Below are positions 1 to 8,982 of a stretch of 64,000 nt of DNA, one piece after another. Under the pieces are notes generated by a model, which worked only from the letters and a program-made list of their open reading frames with translations, had not been told where the DNA came from and searched no databases. Numbering within the stretch: position 1 is the first letter of the stretch; each line of letters opens with the position of its first letter. A program made the translations under genes and the position numbers. Source of the DNA: Caldilinea sp. CFX5 (lineage in GTDB: Bacteria > Chloroflexota > Anaerolineae > Caldilineales > Caldilineaceae); the NCBI GenBank assembly GCA_021405325.1, contig QWII01000060.1:1-64000 (forward strand), written 5' to 3'.

Positions 1-1
1 T

Positions 2-118
2 TATCTCATTCTCCATCCTGAAGCCGAACTGAGCGCTGCCGAGAATGGGCAATTGGTCAACGGGCTGATCGCCACCTTTTTCCGCACTACTGTGGAAAAT
101 ACAGGTGATGCACCGTGA
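2..118 (+). CDS. 3' end of an unidentified protein
   Basis: An open frame enters from the window edge and ends in TGA at 116-118. The visible 38 residues read as an acidic and then hydrophobic C-terminus (ending ...TFFRTTVENTGDAP). The gene body lies outside the window, so no family can be assigned. The smooth amino-acid composition suggests a real C-terminal tail rather than chance. Confidence 0.4.
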   Translation, partial: YLILHPEAELSAAENGQLVNGLIATFFRTTVENTGDAP

Positions 119-157
119 AGCAGGTGCAAAGGCACAGAAGGGTGAAGTATACAGTCA

Positions 158-316
158 ATGGAATCACACGAGGGGATGCTGAAACCAGTGCAGCTTTGGC
201 TGCAAACTGTGCTAGGCGACGATCAAATTCTGTCTGCACACAGGGGCAACAGTAACCGGACAGGTGTCTGGCAATTGCAGTGTCCCAATCAGCGCTATTT
301 CTTTAAGCTCCACTAA
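158..316 (+). pseudogene. possible N-terminal fragment of a phosphotransferase-like gene
   Basis: The ATG at 158 opens a 52-codon frame ending in TAA at 314. Its second half (GNSNRTGVWQL...RYFFKLH) resembles the first beta strands of an aminoglycoside/choline-kinase (APH) fold, where a Lys follows the ATP-contacting strands. The rest of such a kinase (about 250 residues) is absent and the frame ends just before a hairpin. It is most simply a truncated remnant; a chance ORF is also possible. Confidence 0.25.
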
Positions 317-341
317 TGCTAATAGACAAATCAAAGAAAGG

Positions 342-379
342 TTGCGTAAACGAGGAGTGTCCACTCCTCATTTACGCAA
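342..379. repeat. 18-bp inverted repeat (hairpin)
   Basis: The 18-nt arms 342-359 and 362-379 pair with one G-U and a 2-nt loop. The hairpin sits between the fragment at 158-316 and the minus-strand amidohydrolase and could act as a transcription barrier for both. There is no long T-tract on the plus side. It is one of many such palindromes in this window. Confidence 0.7.
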
Positions 380-405
380 GATTAAAATAGCTTCTCTATA
401 AGCTC

Positions 406-1281
406 TTATAAACGAGACTCCACCGGCGCCAACCGGAGCGCATTCTCCGCATAAATCTTCCGCAACACTGGCTCCGGCAACCCCAGGCTATTCAAAAATT
501 CCTGACAGCGATTGTCAAAATAGTCGCGACCATAGAGGATGCGATCCTGAAACTCGAGCAGAAACTCTTTGCTCAGGGCCGGATCCCGTTTCAATGCGTT
601 GAGCGCCGACCCCGCCGAGAGATCGGCATAAAGATTGGGATAGTCACGAAACATCTGAATCACCTTGCCCCCCGGCAGCACCGGCCCCGTGGGATAGACC
701 ACCTTATCAAACTGGTCGTCGCCGGAGATATGCGCCCAGAAGCCCGGTGCGTGACCGATGAAGATTGTCTCTGGGCAGGCGCGCACGGCCCGTTCAAAGG
801 GTTCAATGCCGCCGCCATACCACCAGTTGGGTCGCGGGTAGCGCTGACCCGTGTCGATGGCGTAGTCGATATGCACCAGCACCGGCAACTTTTTGGCGCC
901 ACAGAAGCGGTACATGCGCAACGCATCCAGGTCATCATACATCATGCGCAACTTGAGTTCGCCATAGACCTGAACGCCATGAATCTCAATTGCCGCCTCC
1001 AGTTGGTCGATGGCGTCAGGCCGGCGCGGGTCGGGGGCATAGCAGAGGGTGAACTTATCGGGCGCCGCTTGCTTGTAGCGTAGGCAGTTGCTAAAGGGCA
1101 TGGGATAGCCATCCTGAATCAACGACACTTTGAGATAGGGGTCGGGGATATACTCATCACGCGGCGCCTCCCAGGAGAGAATCCAGGTGCGCTCGATGTT
1201 GTACAGCGCCATATTCTGGAGAAACTTTTCCAGATTGTGACCGTGCCAGTCGGGGTGGTTGTGGGCGTCGATGATGTGCAT
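406..1281 (-). CDS. amidohydrolase family 2 (TIM-barrel metal-dependent hydrolase)
   Basis: This 291-residue protein is a probable metal-dependent hydrolase or decarboxylase of the amidohydrolase-2 group (PF04909 type). The metal-binding HxH signature is at residues 7-9 (DAHNH). Further His residues stand at the expected strand ends (LVHIDY near 137, FIGHAPG near 178), with Asp in YGRDYFD near 250. The length is normal for the family. It is the last gene of a minus-strand run (rhamnonate dehydratase-like, PLP decarboxylase, MFS, this gene), separated from the MFS gene by a 115-bp repeat-filled gap. The substrate is unknown; the neighbours point to a small carboxylic acid or lactone. The ATG start is clear. 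Confidence 0.8.
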   Translation of the reverse strand: MHIIDAHNHPDWHGHNLEKFLQNMALYNIERTWILSWEAPRDEYIPDPYLKVSLIQDGYPMPFSNCLRYKQAAPDKFTLCYAPDPRRPDAIDQLEAAIEIHGVQVYGELKLRMMYDDLDALRMYRFCGAKKLPVLVHIDYAIDTGQRYPRPNWWYGGGIEPFERAVRACPETIFIGHAPGFWAHISGDDQFDKVVYPTGPVLPGGKVIQMFRDYPNLYADLSAGSALNALKRDPALSKEFLLEFQDRILYGRDYFDNRCQEFLNSLGLPEPVLRKIYAENALRLAPVESRL

Positions 1282-1299
1282 GGTGATTGCCTTTCTTGA

Positions 1300-1395
1300 G
1301 GTATGGGTAGATAGGTAGACAGGTAAACAGGTAGATAGGTAGATAGGTAAACAGGTAGAGACTAGTTGACCTGTGTACCTGTCTACCTACCTACA
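1300..1395. repeat. degenerate GGTAGACA / GGTAGATA repeat element, copy 1
   Basis: The gap carries stacked short units of the type GGTAGATAGGTAGACA followed by the opposite strand of the same unit, so the block is an imperfect palindrome around ACTAGT near 1370. A second copy in reverse orientation lies at 21530-21606. It ends one base before the MFS stop codon, which suggests it arrived after the gene. Confidence 0.75.
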
Positions 1396-1396
1396 C

Positions 1397-2677
1397 TCAC
1401 ATCTTCGGCCAGCGGAAGCGTAGCGGCCAACGGTAGCGTAGTTCTGACGGCGGTTGGTCGGGCATGGGAGCGTTGATCCGGCCAAACATCAGCCAGGAGA
1501 CGATCAGGATCAAGATGCTCAAGGTAAAGATGCCCTGGTCGGGCAGCCCCAACCGCAGGAGGCTGACGCCGATTAGGGGGATGATCATACCCCGCAGGCC
1601 GACGATGGTGCCTTGCACGGCGGCGTACTCAGTCACGCGGTCACGGGGGGAGAGTTGAATGCCGGCGGTGATCATGCCAATGTCCCAGCCGGCGCTGATG
1701 ATCCCCTTGACGGCAAAGGCGGGTATGAGCATCCACCCATTGGTCGCCCAAATGTAGGAAAAGGGGACAATCATGGCAAAGGCGCAATTGAGCCGCAGCA
1801 CCCAAACACCGCCATAGCGATCCACCAGCCGCCCCCAGAAGAGATAGCTCAAGAGCCAGAAGAGCGATTGCACCAGCCCCAACCAGCCCAGCGCCGAGTA
1901 GGAGAGATGCAACCGATCCACTTGCACCAGCGGATAGATCGTCCACGACATGAGCGAACCGGCGCCATAGAGGCCAAAGGTGGTCAGGTAATAGGCAAAG
2001 CGCTTGTCTTCGCGCAGGATCTGCCACAATTCCGTCAGCGTTTTGGTTTCGCGCATGGGCAGCGGTCCTTCATTGGCATCCAAACGGGTAAAGAGCAAAA
2101 CCGACCCAATGCCGATCAGACTGCCAATGGGGAAGAGGATGCGGTAGCCCAGATTGTCCAATGCCCAACCGGCAATGGGCGTTACCAGCACCACCACGGC
2201 AATGCGGCCAATGCGTACGAAGGACATAATTTTGCCGCGCATCCCGTCCGGGTAGATCTTTTGCAAAATGCGGGTGTAGCCGGGATTGGGGAAGGCTTCC
2301 AGCAACCAGAAAAAGGCGCCCAAGACCAGCATCCAGACCGGGTTGACAATGAAGGCAAAGAAGAGAATGAGCGAACGGGAGAGCAGCCAACAGAAGACGA
2401 TAATGTTCATAGTGCGTCGCCGTCGCATCAGCACAAGGCTAAAGGCGGTCAACACCGAACCGAGAAATTGCTGCGACGTATAGATCGCCAGCATCTCCGG
2501 CGTCGCGCCGCTGCGCCGCAGCAACACCGGAATAAAGGGGATCGTCATCGCATAAAACGCGCCATAGGCCATACCGACCCATAGCTCAACCAACATATTT
2601 TGGCGGATCGTCGCCGGCAGTTGACCGGCCAACGTACCTTCAACACGGGCGCCCAGTGTGCGCAGGGAGGAAATCAT
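1397..2677 (-). CDS. MFS transporter
   Basis: This 426-residue integral membrane protein has about twelve hydrophobic helices in two halves with a polar central loop near residues 195-215 (DANEGPLPMRETKTLTE), the usual major facilitator layout. The basic loop MRRRRTMN after the third helix matches the conserved cytoplasmic loop 2-3. The gene starts 24 bp after the PLP decarboxylase stop and is probably co-transcribed with it. It may move the substrate or product of that enzyme or of the amidohydrolase. The direction of transport cannot be told from sequence. Confidence 0.85.
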   Translation of the reverse strand: MISSLRTLGARVEGTLAGQLPATIRQNMLVELWVGMAYGAFYAMTIPFIPVLLRRSGATPEMLAIYTSQQFLGSVLTAFSLVLMRRRRTMNIIVFCWLLSRSLILFFAFIVNPVWMLVLGAFFWLLEAFPNPGYTRILQKIYPDGMRGKIMSFVRIGRIAVVVLVTPIAGWALDNLGYRILFPIGSLIGIGSVLLFTRLDANEGPLPMRETKTLTELWQILREDKRFAYYLTTFGLYGAGSLMSWTIYPLVQVDRLHLSYSALGWLGLVQSLFWLLSYLFWGRLVDRYGGVWVLRLNCAFAMIVPFSYIWATNGWMLIPAFAVKGIISAGWDIGMITAGIQLSPRDRVTEYAAVQGTIVGLRGMIIPLIGVSLLRLGLPDQGIFTLSILILIVSWLMFGRINAPMPDQPPSELRYRWPLRFRWPKM

Positions 2678-2701
2678 GAAAGCTACTTTCAGTTCAGCGA
2701 T

Positions 2702-4051
2702 TTAGCGATTAAGTTTGGCAATACGGATGATGGCGGCCAGGCTCTGCTCGACATCGGCGACAGTGGTGGCCCACGAGGAGACGCTGATGCGCATGGCCGC
2801 CTGACCCTGCCAGGTGGTGCCGCCGGCCCAACAGGTGCCTTCGGCTTGTACGGCGGCAATTACGCGGCGGGTGGTCGCGTCGTCGCCAAAGCTGACCAAC
2901 ACCTGATTGAGGACCACATCATTGAGAATCGTATAGCCGGCAGCGCTGAGTCCTTCAGCAAAGCGGGTGGCATGACGACAGGTGCGGGTAATGAGATCGG
3001 CCAGCCCCGCGCGCCCCAACGACCGGAGCGCCGCCCAGATTTCCACACCACGCACGCGGCGCGACATCTCCGGTGTATAATGGTAAGGTTCACGCTCTGC
3101 GCCTTGTTGCAGATAGGCGGCGCTGGTAGACATGGCGGCGCGCAGATGGGTCGCCTCGCGACAGAAGACCAGGCCGCTGTCATAGGGCACGTTGAGCCAC
3201 TTGTGGGCATCGGTCGCCCAGGAGTCGGCTGCGCCTAAGCCGACTGTCAAAGGGGCGTGCTGCGGTGACGCGGCGGCCCACATGCCAAAAGCGCCATCGA
3301 CATGCACCCAGGCGTTGGCAGCACGCGCCGCGGCACAAAGTTGGTCGAGCGGATCAATCGCCCCGGTGTTGACATTGCCGGCTTGGACGCAGAGAATTGT
3401 CCGCGCGTCCAACGGCGGCAGGGCATCGGGTCGCATCCGCCCTTGCCCATCGACCGGGACGCGAGTTACCCGTTCCCGGCCCAGCCCCAACAAACTCAAC
3501 GCCTTGAGCAGACTGACATGCACCTCGTCCCCCACGACTACGGTCAACGGCGGTGCGCCAAAGAGACCCTGCGTTTCGACATCCCACCCCTGCTGCGCCA
3601 GCAGGGCATGACGAGCCGCGGCCAGGCCGGTCAGATTCGCCATCGTCGCGCCGGTGACAAAACCGCCGCCACTTCCTGCCGGCAGGCCAAAGAGATCGAC
3701 CAGCCACCCCAGCGCCACGGCTTCCACTTTCACCGCAGCCGGTGACATTACGGTCAAGCCGCCATTGTTGTCCCAACTGGTCGCCAGCCAGTTGGCCGCC
3801 ACCGTGACAGGCAGTGACCCGCCAGTGACAAAGCCAAAATAACGCCCACCCGCGCTTGCCACCGTTGCCGGCGAACCGATTTCATCCAACATGGCTAAGA
3901 CCAGCGCCGGATCGGTGGGGGTGGTTGGCAGGGCTTCTTCAAACTCAGTCAGCGCCGCCACCGCTGTCGGCGCCGGCGGCACACTCCGTTCATTCACGGT
4001 GGCAAGGTATTGCATGCCGCGGCGAGCGGCGTCTTGTAATAATTCCTGCAT
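2702..4051 (-). CDS. pyridoxal-dependent decarboxylase (group II, GAD/AADC-like)
   Basis: This 449-residue PLP enzyme belongs to the aromatic-L-amino-acid/glutamate decarboxylase fold. The cofactor lysine lies in TDAHKWLNVPYDSG (K about residue 284), with HVDGAFGMWA upstream as the PLP-contacting Asp segment and the FGFVTGGSLP start typical of bacterial members. It should decarboxylate an amino acid in the cytoplasm; aspartate-beta-type or amine-forming substrates cannot be separated by eye. The Shine-Dalgarno sequence GAGGAAG precedes the ATG. Its downstream partner is the MFS carrier, an arrangement seen with amino acid/amine exchange. Confidence 0.88.
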   Translation of the reverse strand: MQELLQDAARRGMQYLATVNERSVPPAPTAVAALTEFEEALPTTPTDPALVLAMLDEIGSPATVASAGGRYFGFVTGGSLPVTVAANWLATSWDNNGGLTVMSPAAVKVEAVALGWLVDLFGLPAGSGGGFVTGATMANLTGLAAARHALLAQQGWDVETQGLFGAPPLTVVVGDEVHVSLLKALSLLGLGRERVTRVPVDGQGRMRPDALPPLDARTILCVQAGNVNTGAIDPLDQLCAAARAANAWVHVDGAFGMWAAASPQHAPLTVGLGAADSWATDAHKWLNVPYDSGLVFCREATHLRAAMSTSAAYLQQGAEREPYHYTPEMSRRVRGVEIWAALRSLGRAGLADLITRTCRHATRFAEGLSAAGYTILNDVVLNQVLVSFGDDATTRRVIAAVQAEGTCWAGGTTWQGQAAMRISVSSWATTVADVEQSLAAIIRIAKLNR

Positions 4052-4175
4052 ACTTCCTCATCTTGTTTGGGCCGAGGATTCAAACCTTCGGCTATTGTCA
4101 GCCGTCGCGCTGCGACTGGTCGGTCATCTACACCACTTGCCGATCACCCCTTCACCCCTTCACCTTGTCACCTTG

Positions 4176-5324
4176 TCAGGCCCGCGCCCGCTCTTCCAGC
4201 CAATCCATCGTAATTTCTAGGCCGAAACCGGGGGCATCGGAGGGGACGAGGTAGCCGTCTTTAATCGCCGGTGTACCGGGGAGACGGGTCATTTCTGCCA
4301 ATGGTACGCCGGGGGCAGAGACCCCTTCCGAGCGTTCGCCCCAGACAATGGCCGGCATAGCGTAGGTGAGATGTTGGCCGTAGGGGTAATTCATGCCGGC
4401 GTGCGAAATGACGGAGATACCGGCGGCCTCGGCAAGGTGGCAGATTTTGACCAAACCGGTGATGCCGCCGCCCCAAAGTACATCGGGCTGGAAAATATCG
4501 ACCAGGCGCTGGCTGGCGGCGGTGGCAAAGGTGTTGGGCAAGTACCAATGTTCACCAGAGGCCAGCGTTTGCCAGGGCAGGCGACGTCGGATCGCGCCGT
4601 ATGCCTCCAGATTATCGGGCAGCACATAATCTTCGATCCACTTAAGCCGATAGGGGCGCAACAATTCGGCCATGCGTACGACATACTCCTCATCCATGGA
4701 CATCCAGCAATCAAACATCAACTCGACCTGGTCGCCGATAGCTTCACGGGTTTTGGCGATGAATTCCACATTCTTATGCAGGCCGTCCAACCCATCGTGC
4801 AGACCATAGGGGGCAAAGACTTTGACCGCTTTGAAGCCCATTTCTACATACCACTCGGTGTCAAAACCGGTGGCGTAACAAAAAATCTTCTCTTTCTGCG
4901 GGCCGCCCAGCAACTCATAGACCGGGCGTTGTAGGATCTTGCCTTTGAGATCCCAGAGGGCGCAGTCCACCGCGCTGATGGCATAGCTGGCCAGACCGCC
5001 GCCATAGGGCGCCGTCATGCGCACCATCAAGTCCCAGAGCTTCTCGGTCGCCATGCAATTTTCGCCGATCAAGGCCGGCGCCAACTGGTCGTTGATAATG
5101 CGGGCGACCGGACCGCCATGAACGGTCAGCCCAAAGCCCCACGTCCCCTCTTCAGCGGTGATGACAACGGCGGCGCGTTTCCATTCGGGGTAGCCGGCTT
5201 TGCCGGGATAGCGGGCGGCAGGGCGCGTCATCTTGATCGTTTCGGCCCGGCTTCGTTGGCGCGGTTTGGTTTGCGGACGGGGCGTGACATCAATTTCGAC
5301 GGCGCGCACAGCAGTAATTTTCAT
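4176..5324 (-). CDS. rhmD: L-rhamnonate dehydratase-like enolase-superfamily enzyme
   Basis: This 382-residue protein has an MR/MLE N-terminal capping domain (to about 120) and a TIM barrel. The barrel-end metal ligands are in FDCWMSMDE (Asp), WIEDYVLPDN (Glu) and ASGEHWY (Glu), with the catalytic His in ISHAGMNYPYGQH. This pattern, especially EDYVLPDN and GEHWY, matches L-rhamnonate dehydratase, which turns L-rhamnonate into 2-keto-3-deoxy-L-rhamnonate. Translation is placed at the ATG at 5324 because AGGAGA lies just upstream; a longer open frame exists but runs into non-coding sequence. The rhamnulokinase at 8983 strengthens the rhamnose link. Confidence 0.85.
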   Translation of the reverse strand: MKITAVRAVEIDVTPRPQTKPRQRSRAETIKMTRPAARYPGKAGYPEWKRAAVVITAEEGTWGFGLTVHGGPVARIINDQLAPALIGENCMATEKLWDLMVRMTAPYGGGLASYAISAVDCALWDLKGKILQRPVYELLGGPQKEKIFCYATGFDTEWYVEMGFKAVKVFAPYGLHDGLDGLHKNVEFIAKTREAIGDQVELMFDCWMSMDEEYVVRMAELLRPYRLKWIEDYVLPDNLEAYGAIRRRLPWQTLASGEHWYLPNTFATAASQRLVDIFQPDVLWGGGITGLVKICHLAEAAGISVISHAGMNYPYGQHLTYAMPAIVWGERSEGVSAPGVPLAEMTRLPGTPAIKDGYLVPSDAPGFGLEITMDWLEERARA

Positions 5325-5750
5325 AGCATCTCCTTTGGTACACCAATCTTGGGCCTGACTCCAGGCTAGACCCCCTTCCTGGCAGAGGCAGTAACTGTTG
5401 CGTATAGTCAGACATCTGTTGCCGCTTCCAGGAAGTACCCATGCACCATTGTGCGCCACAGCCAATGAAAACAATAGGGATTTCGCAGATTACACAGATT
5501 AACTTGCAATATAAATCTTTGAAATCTGCGAAATCCCTATTGTTTTCAGCGCAGGGGGCCGGCTACCGCAAAATGCGAAGTTGCAGCCACCACTTGGTTT
5601 GTAGTACGATGAGCTTCTCATATTATACAACCACGTTCGCGCCTGTTGGCAAACAGCGATTTGCTCCCTACAGTATCGTTGCGGCATCATTGCGGAGATC
5701 GTTGGTTGCTCACAGCGCGTCAACCAGAGGAAAGTTCAAGAGAAGCTACG
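5325..5750. other. 426-bp divergent intergenic region
   Basis: This region separates the minus-strand rhamnonate dehydratase-like gene from the plus-strand PhyH gene, so it must hold both promoters. The only obvious structure is the 25-bp perfect palindrome at 5467-5547. No coding signal was recognised and no confident -35/-10 pair was found. Confidence 0.6.
5467..5547. repeat. 25-bp perfect inverted repeat, GATTACACAGATT family
   Basis: Arms 5467-5491 and 5523-5547 are exact reverse complements with a 31-nt loop. The loop begins with ACACAGATT, the same word found in the palindromes at 46546-46610 and 50998-51065, so the three belong to one dispersed family. Confidence 0.85.
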
Positions 5751-6512
5751 ATGGATATGCAAACCGCACTCGCTCATTTTGGCGTCGATGAGACGACGCT
5801 CACGGCTGAGGAAAAAGCGTTTTTGGATCAAAATGGTTATTTACCGTTGCCCGGCTTGCTGTCGGCGGCACAGGTGCAGACGCTGGCAACCCGCTTAGAA
5901 GAACTGGCGGCGGCGGAAGGTGATCAGGCCGGGTTGGAGGCGCATCAGGAAGCAGGAACCACACGTTTAGCCAACATTGTCGATAAAGGGCCAATCTTTG
6001 AGGTCTGTTTTACCCATCCCCGGATCCTGGCGGCAATGGCGCATGTGTTGCAAAAGGATTTCAAGCTCTCGTCGCTCAATGCCCGCTTTGCGCTGCCCGG
6101 CGAAGGGTTGCAACATCTCCACGCCGACTGGCGCGGCGGGGTGCCGCCGGGCGAATTTGAAGTTTGCAATTCGATCTGGCTGCTGGATGATTTTACGACC
6201 GAAAACGGCGCCACCCGTGTGGTTCCCGGCTCGCACAACTGGGGCAAGACCCCGCGTGATCTGATGGCAGACCCCAAAGCGACTCATCCCGAGGAAATTT
6301 TACTCACCGCGCCGGCGGGGACAGTCGTCATCTTTAACTCGCACACCTGGCACGGCGGCACGCTTAACCGCACCAACAAACCGCGCCGCGCCATGCACTC
6401 CTACTTTACCCGGCGCCACAACCAGCAGCAAACCGACCAGCGCAAATATCTTTCGGCGGCAACGGTAGCGCGCTTGCCTGATGAGGCCAAATTTATTCTC
6501 GACGTACTATAA
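5751..6512 (+). CDS. phytanoyl-CoA dioxygenase (PhyH) family protein
   Basis: This 253-residue Fe(II)/2-oxoglutarate-dependent dioxygenase has the HxD motif in LQHLHADW (about residues 121-125). The distal His is in NSHTWHGGTLNRT, with the 2-oxoglutarate-binding Arg in NKPRRAMHSYF. FLDQNGYLPLPGLL near the N-terminus is the usual PhyH opening. The ATG at 5751 (MDMQTALAHFG) was preferred to an earlier in-frame ATG because the extra residues look non-coding. The substrate is unknown; members hydroxylate lipids, sugars or amino-acid derivatives. A palindromic element starts four bases after its stop. Confidence 0.85.
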   Translation: MDMQTALAHFGVDETTLTAEEKAFLDQNGYLPLPGLLSAAQVQTLATRLEELAAAEGDQAGLEAHQEAGTTRLANIVDKGPIFEVCFTHPRILAAMAHVLQKDFKLSSLNARFALPGEGLQHLHADWRGGVPPGEFEVCNSIWLLDDFTTENGATRVVPGSHNWGKTPRDLMADPKATHPEEILLTAPAGTVVIFNSHTWHGGTLNRTNKPRRAMHSYFTRRHNQQQTDQRKYLSAATVARLPDEAKFILDVL

Positions 6513-6515
6513 ACG

Positions 6516-6774
6516 CGCATCGTAGGGGCATGAACTATCGCACCCCATGTGTAACAAGCTAGGGAATCGGGGGCGCACAACACTACAGCGGATGATGGTG
6601 GAAACGGATCGGCTTCTTGCCGAACAAAAACCGACGAAAAGTAAAAACATCTGGAGAGACGATGCGCAAATTATTCGGTCTATTCATATCAGATGTATCC
6701 GTTCCCGCCATCATCCGCTGTAGTGTCTTGGCTTGATACACATAGGGTACGAACTATCTTACCCCTACGGTGCG
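6516..6774. mobile_element. 259-bp MITE-like element with long inverted termini
   Basis: The outer ends (CGCATCGTAGGGG... and ...CCCCTACGGTGCG) and a long inner stretch (CACTACAGCGGATGATGG near 6581 against its complement near 6708) make imperfect terminal inverted repeats of roughly 85-95 bp. They flank a central 70-80 bp without coding capacity. It fills almost the whole gap between two convergent genes. Size, structure and lack of a gene fit a non-autonomous miniature element, but no target duplication or second copy is visible here. Confidence 0.5.
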
Positions 6775-6778
6775 CCGG

Positions 6779-7945
6779 TCAGCCGGGCGCTTGGGGTTGG
6801 GGCGCAAAGCGTTTTAGCAACGCAAGGCGTAGCCAGAAGGCTTTGATGCCGGCGAACGCCAACGCCATCAGGGCCGTTGTCGCCAATGCCAGGCCGACGT
6901 GGCTGGTGTAGCCATAGCGCATAAAGAGGCGATCTTCAAAGAAGCTGTAGGGCAGAATCGCCAATAGAAAGAAGGCTCCGCCCAGAGCAAAAACCGATCC
7001 CACTTGGGGGACATGCGCCTTCCAGACGGCAAGCGCCACGGTGACAACAATCAACAAGAGCAGGAGCGCTTGACCGCCAGCGGCATTCGCTATTGCTTCC
7101 ACACGCGCCGGCATGACGAGATTCGTCGGATCCGCTGCCAACCAGTTAGCAAAGCTCCAGAGGTGGGCTGTCATGTTCCGTAGTACAAGGGCCGGTGTGA
7201 AGGTAAAGTGGAAGCCAGTGGCCTGATCGTGATTCACCAGATGCAGGGCAGTGGTAAAGAGCGCCAGCCAGCCGGCGCCGACCAACAGCGGGCCAACCAG
7301 ATAAGACCAGCGCCAGGTGGGGGCAAAGAACCAGGCGTAGAGCGGCAACAGGATCACCGCCGTCACACTGGCTTCTTTGCTCAGTAACGCGCAAAAGAGC
7401 AGGAGATAAGCGACGAAAAAACGCCAACCTGTTGGCTGACGGAGCGCCGCCGCCCAGACCACCAAGGCCAGCAGCGTGAAAAAGGTGGCGGCCAGGATCT
7501 GAAATTCGACAGTGTTGGTGATCACTTCCACATGCGCTGTGCGCGAAACAAAGAGGAAAGCCGCCAGCAACGCATAGATGCGCGCCAACAAGGCACGCGC
7601 CAACCAGTAGACGAGCAAGGCATTGCCGTAATAGAGCGCTACGTTAATGGTGTGATAGATCTCAATTTGCTGGGCAAAGAGCCAACCACCCAGATAATAA
7701 TAGCAATTGGTCGTTAATGGGCGATACAGTCCCGGCCAGAGCGCCGGTTGTATAAAGCAATCACGTACGGAATGAATCATTGCACGGTTATGATCAAAGA
7801 AAAGTTGGTCCTCCCAATGATACCTTGACCAGTTTTGTTGCAGATCGTCGTAATGAACCAGCGCAAGCGCTACAAAGAGTACAGAACAAACGCTGAGCCA
7901 TTCCCAGCCGGGCGACCCCAGCGCGCGCCGAATCCAAAGCATCAT
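6779..7945 (-). CDS. multi-spanning membrane protein, GT-C glycosyltransferase-like
   Basis: This 388-residue membrane protein has about nine hydrophobic helices. The first extracytoplasmic loop has acidic/aromatic character (WEDQLFFDHNRAMIHS... then YRPLTTNCYYY), resembling O-mannosyltransferase/PMT-like GT-C proteins in which an Asp in loop 1 is catalytic. The donor would be a polyprenyl-phosphate sugar. The ATG at 7945 is favoured over the upstream TTG because AAAGGA lies 7 nt before it. It stands alone on the minus strand; its family is assigned from fold-like features only. Confidence 0.55.
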   Translation of the reverse strand: MMLWIRRALGSPGWEWLSVCSVLFVALALVHYDDLQQNWSRYHWEDQLFFDHNRAMIHSVRDCFIQPALWPGLYRPLTTNCYYYLGGWLFAQQIEIYHTINVALYYGNALLVYWLARALLARIYALLAAFLFVSRTAHVEVITNTVEFQILAATFFTLLALVVWAAALRQPTGWRFFVAYLLLFCALLSKEASVTAVILLPLYAWFFAPTWRWSYLVGPLLVGAGWLALFTTALHLVNHDQATGFHFTFTPALVLRNMTAHLWSFANWLAADPTNLVMPARVEAIANAAGGQALLLLLIVVTVALAVWKAHVPQVGSVFALGGAFFLLAILPYSFFEDRLFMRYGYTSHVGLALATTALMALAFAGIKAFWLRLALLKRFAPQPQAPG

Positions 7946-8196
7946 CTTTCTGTCCTTTGCCAACCCAACAACACTGCTGCGCTAAATTTATTCTCCTTTT
8001 GCTGGTTGCGAATCCCTGTTCGACGGAAAGCCGATGAATTCTTTTCCAGAAGTTGCGACAGCGCTCCGGCTTGTAGTACCATGAAGCGAGCATACCGCCG
8101 CCCTGCATCAGCGGTTTGCTCATCAGTCGGTAACAAAGTGCAACCCACTGATTATAGGATAGCTGACAACTATATCCTATAACAAGGATAGCGCTA

Positions 8197-8226
8197 TTGA
8201 CAAAAAAATCTGTCATCTGGTATAAA
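8197..8226 (+). promoter_or_regulatory. sigma70-type promoter for the flavin reductase gene
   Basis: TTGACA at 8197-8202 and TATAAA at 8221-8226 are separated by 18 bp and lie just upstream of the ATG at 8240. The predicted transcript would have a very short leader of about 7 nt. Confidence 0.55.
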
Positions 8227-8239
8227 CAGTGAGCTTCTC

Positions 8240-8860
8240 ATGCGCATTGACATTCACACGATCCCTGAACGCGACCGTTATAAATTGATGATTGGCGCCG
8301 TGGTGCCGCGCCCGATTGCCTGGGTCAGCACGATGGACGCCGCCGGCAATCTCAATGTGGCGCCCTTTTCCTTTTTTAATGCGGTCTGTAGCAACCCCAT
8401 GACGCTACTCTTTTGTGTTGGTGTGGCCGATACACCCGACGGCAAGAAAGACACGCTACGCAACATTGAAGCTGTGCCGGAATTTGTCATCAACACCACC
8501 AATGAGGAGACGGCCATCGCCATGAATCTGACCGCCACCCCGTTACCGCCCAGCCAGTCGGAATTTGAGTGGGCCGGCTTAACCCCGGCGCCCAGCAGCA
8601 CCATTCGGGTTCCGCGCGTGGCTGAGGCGCCCATTGCTTTTGAATGCACCTTACAGCGCATTGTTGTCGTCAACGATCAACCGGGCGGCGCCGCCGTCAT
8701 CTTTGGTGAAGTGCAATGCATCCATGTACGCGATGACCTTTATGTCAATGGCCGCATCCTGCTCGAACCCTATAAACCCATTGGCCGCTTGGGCGGCGAT
8801 GGGTATGTCCGTGTCACCAATACCTTTGAGATGGCGCGTATTCCGGCGCCCAAAGCATAA
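8240..8860 (+). CDS. flavin reductase-like (DIM6/NTAB) FMN-binding protein
   Basis: This 206-residue protein is of the flavin reductase/flavoredoxin fold. The conserved core is VVPRPIAWVSTMDAAGNLNVAPFSFFNAVCSNP followed by the strand LLFCVG, which together line the FMN site. The C-terminal RLGGDGYVR is typical of the flavoredoxin subgroup. It probably binds FMN and passes electrons from NAD(P)H to a partner oxygenase, or reduces a metal or quinone. No partner lies next to it, and its own promoter suggests single-gene transcription. Confidence 0.85.
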   Translation: MRIDIHTIPERDRYKLMIGAVVPRPIAWVSTMDAAGNLNVAPFSFFNAVCSNPMTLLFCVGVADTPDGKKDTLRNIEAVPEFVINTTNEETAIAMNLTATPLPPSQSEFEWAGLTPAPSSTIRVPRVAEAPIAFECTLQRIVVVNDQPGGAAVIFGEVQCIHVRDDLYVNGRILLEPYKPIGRLGGDGYVRVTNTFEMARIPAPKA

Positions 8861-8865
8861 TCAAC

Positions 8866-8945
8866 GTGCTTCGTGCTGCGTGAAGCGTGATTGGCCTGCC
8901 AAACTCATGGTTAACACGAATCACGGTTCACGCAGCACGAAGCAC
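8866..8945. repeat. 27-bp inverted repeat (one mismatch)
   Basis: Arms 8866-8892 and 8919-8945 match as reverse complements except one base. The left arm starts five bases after the flavin reductase stop. The stem is built from GTGCTTCGTGCTGCGTG, itself an iterated word. It ends 17 bp before the rhamnulokinase Shine-Dalgarno sequence. Confidence 0.85.
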
Positions 8946-8982
8946 GAAGCACACAGCAAAACCTGGAGGCACCAGAAAACCC

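Noticed and set aside
1613..2584. 323-codon plus-strand open frame
   Set aside because: It lies wholly antisense to the MFS gene, has a Gln/His/Gly-rich artefact composition, and no ribosome site.
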